A DNA stretch of 64,000 nucleotides, taken from contig NZ_CP060704.1 of assembly GCF_014353015.1 (NCBI RefSeq), positions 3,063,001-3,127,000 of the forward strand, in the 5' to 3' direction. This document shows positions 62,383-64,000 of the stretch, piece after piece. Made by a program: the position numbers and the translations under genes. Origin of the DNA: Chitinimonas koreensis (GTDB taxonomy: Bacteria; Pseudomonadota; Gammaproteobacteria; Burkholderiales; Chitinimonadaceae). The notes beneath the pieces were generated by a model. It was not told the origin of the DNA. It made no database searches and saw nothing but the letters and a program-made list of their open reading frames with translations. The first letter of the stretch is position 1; every line of letters begins with the position of its first letter.

Positions 62383-62595
62383 TCAGGCGCCGCGCACGGC
62401 CAGCGGCCGGATATCGGTCCAGTTGCGTTCGAGCCAGTCGACGCAGGCGGCGCGGCTGTCCGGCCCCAGCACCACCCGCCAGCCGGCCGGCACCGCGGCG
62501 AAGGTCGGCCACAGGCTGTGCTGCTGCTGGGCATTGGCCAGCACCAGGAAGGGTTGGCTCTCGTCGTCGAAGGGGTTCAGCTGTTCGGTGCTCAT
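62383..62595 (-). CDS. mbtH: MbtH-like NRPS accessory protein
   Basis: A 70-residue protein that binds and activates adenylation domains in its family. The signature NPFDDESQPFLVLANAQQQHSLWP, with the invariant SLWP and Trp residues (VPAGWRVV, CVDWLERNWTDIRPL), is complete. ATG 62595 follows AGGAGAACC. The gene is 158 bases upstream of the NRPS in the same direction and overlaps the intended operon fes-mbtH-NRPS. Confidence 0.95.
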   Translation of the reverse strand: MSTEQLNPFDDESQPFLVLANAQQQHSLWPTFAAVPAGWRVVLGPDSRAACVDWLERNWTDIRPLAVRGA

Positions 62596-62684
62596 GTTCG
62601 GTTCTCCTGGGTCGATGCGCCCGGGCCGCAGCGGGCCGGGCGTCCTGCATTGGGATCGGGTGGGAATGGGCGGCGCCGCGCGGC

Positions 62685-63992
62685 TCAGTCGGCCAGCAGC
62701 CAGGCCAGGCCGTCGAGCAGGCCGCCGCGCCAGCACAGGCCGTCGTGGCCGCCTTCGAACAGGCGGTAGCGCACCGTGTGGCCGGCGTCGCGCAGCGCGT
62801 CGCACAGGCTGTCGTTGACGTCGATCATCACGTCCTCGCGGCTGCCGACTTCGAGCCAGACCTTGAGCCGGCCGCCCCGGCCGAGCTCACCGGCGTCCAG
62901 CTGCTCGGCCAGCCGGCCGCGGCTGCCGGGCTTGCGCGCGCACGGCTCGCCCGGCGGCGCCTGCAGCAGGTCGACCTTGGGCCACCAGAACGAGCCGGAC
63001 TGGCTCAGCACCCGGCCGAAGCGCTCGGGCCAGTGCAGGCCGGCGTACATCGCACCGAGGCCGCCGAGGCTCTGGCCGGCCACTACGGTCGCGGCGGCGC
63101 CGGCCGGCGCGAAACGGTCGAGCCGCGGCAGCAGCTCGTCCTGCAGCGCCTGCCAGAACGCCGGCCGGCAGCCGAACTCGGCTTCGCGGTCGAGCGATTC
63201 GATCAGGACGTAGTCGGCCGGCGGCAGGCGGCCGCGGGCGGTGTCGGCATCGAGCGCCGCGGCGATGCCGCGCTCGAACCAGCCCTGGCCGTCGAGCAGC
63301 AGCACGCGCGGCCGGCGCTCCGGGGGCCGGCCCTCCGCCGGCCGCGGGCCGGCCGCCGGAGGGGCCGTGGCGTAGAGCCAGACGCGGCGGCCGTTCCAGT
63401 CGAGCTGGCGCAGCCGGGCCAGGTCGGCCGCGGGCGCCGTCCCGGCGGCCATGGCGGCGTCGACCGCCTGCCAGGCCGACTGGTCCGGCGCCTGCGGCAA
63501 GTGCAGCGCCGACAGCGCCGCGCCCCAGTTGCTGCGGTGGCCGCGCGGATTGAGCGGATCGGCGATCGCGCGGTCCATGATCGAGCGCCACCAGTGCCGC
63601 TGCGCCCGATTGCGCGCCTCGGCGTCGCCCTCGAAGGCCGGCGGCAGATCCTTGGCGCCGACCGGGATGAAGGCATAGCTGCCGCGCCAGTCGGCCGGCA
63701 GCTCGACCTGCCAGAACCACGCGTCGGTGCCGGCGATGCGCGCCAGCGACTGCGGATCGGGGCTGTGGTGATCGGTCACCGAGTTGACGTCGACGTAGAC
63801 GCGGCGGGTATCCGAGCGCGTCTCGTCGCCGTGCGGATCGCGCCAGACGAAGGTCGCGCAGACCGTGCGGTCCGATACCGGCTCCTGCAGCGGCACGCCG
63901 GCTTCGACCAGCGCCTGCCACCAATGCGGCTGGCCGACCTCGGCCGCCGCCAGCCTCGCCGCCGTGCGCGGCGCTGCCCGATTGAATTCCAA
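62685..63992 (-). CDS. fes: Enterobactin/catecholate esterase Fes (N-terminus at the window edge)
   Basis: A cytoplasmic esterase that hydrolyses the ester bonds of imported ferric catecholates to release iron. Strong Fes landmarks: VTDHHSPDPQSLARIAGTDAWFWQVELP, ADPLNPRGHRSNWGAALSALHLPQAP, the catalytic GQSLGGLGAMYAGLHWPERFG and LSQSGSFWWPK, and the His in FEGGHDGLCWRGGL. About 435 residues from a TTG at 63992, close to the window end; the true start may lie just outside. Fes acts on seryl esters, which fits a product with ester-linked serine. Confidence 0.94.
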   Translation of the reverse strand: MEFNRAAPRTAARLAAAEVGQPHWWQALVEAGVPLQEPVSDRTVCATFVWRDPHGDETRSDTRRVYVDVNSVTDHHSPDPQSLARIAGTDAWFWQVELPADWRGSYAFIPVGAKDLPPAFEGDAEARNRAQRHWWRSIMDRAIADPLNPRGHRSNWGAALSALHLPQAPDQSAWQAVDAAMAAGTAPAADLARLRQLDWNGRRVWLYATAPPAAGPRPAEGRPPERRPRVLLLDGQGWFERGIAAALDADTARGRLPPADYVLIESLDREAEFGCRPAFWQALQDELLPRLDRFAPAGAAATVVAGQSLGGLGAMYAGLHWPERFGRVLSQSGSFWWPKVDLLQAPPGEPCARKPGSRGRLAEQLDAGELGRGGRLKVWLEVGSREDVMIDVNDSLCDALRDAGHTVRYRLFEGGHDGLCWRGGLLDGLAWLLAD

Positions 63993-64000
63993 GACCTTCC

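Overview
The window is GC-rich, densely coded bacterial DNA with overlapping ATGA gene junctions, few long gaps and several families of dispersed palindromic repeats. Gene content (membrane urate oxidase PuuD, type II secretion-like/pilus genes, EntS/Fep/Ent siderophore genes, an HAE1 RND pump) points to a Gram-negative proteobacterium. A betaproteobacterium, perhaps near Chromobacterium/Chitinimonas, is my best guess; this rests on style and content, not on a marker gene. No tRNA, rRNA or CRISPR array was seen.

Layout. (1) 1-9317: purine uptake and catabolism. The end of an ABC ATPase, two permeases and a BMP binding protein (nucleoside/purine importer) are followed by urate oxidase PuuD, guanine deaminase, an 8-oxoguanine deaminase-type amidohydrolase, a class II aldolase and a small tautomerase. 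(2) 9956-19336: a compact nine- or ten-gene operon for a type II secretion/MSHA-like apparatus (PilO- and PilP-like proteins, a secretin with TPR and cohesin-like domains, four pseudopilins, GspF, GspE, two assembly-platform proteins). (3) 19383-20867: an AT-rich islet with an orphan colicin D-like tRNase domain, its immunity protein in the same reading frame, and two small paralogous secreted proteins. (4) 21005-28733: an EF-G paralogue preceded by two short ORFs and terminator-like hairpins, a VOC protein, a frame-broken S9 peptidase homologue lacking its serine nucleophile, and a membrane O-acyltransferase. (5) 28821-64000: a catecholate siderophore island. It has a DAHP synthase, entCEBA, FepB/FepD/FepG/FepC, the EntS exporter, a two-module NRPS (C-A-T-E-C-A-T-TE), MbtH and a Fes esterase, interspersed with an RND pump, a periplasmic binding protein, a desaturase and gene remnants.

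How the island should work: DAHP synthase feeds chorismate; EntC, EntB and EntA make 2,3-dihydroxybenzoate (DHB); EntE loads it on the EntB carrier domain. The NRPS should join DHB to an epimerised, probably basic amino acid and then to serine, because the second adenylation domain carries the serine code of EntF. EntS, and perhaps the RND pump, export the product; FepBDGC re-import the ferric complex; Fes opens the ester. This resembles the chrysobactin/turnerbactin family. Three Fur-box-like operators sit in intergenic regions at the starts of these transcription units. No TonB-dependent receptor is in the window.

A cross-cutting point: at least nine reading frames across seven genes break by exactly one missing base, nearly always in a run of C or G, and adding one base restores a normal protein each time. 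I read this mainly as homopolymer under-calling in the assembly, so frame-broken genes are annotated at full extent.
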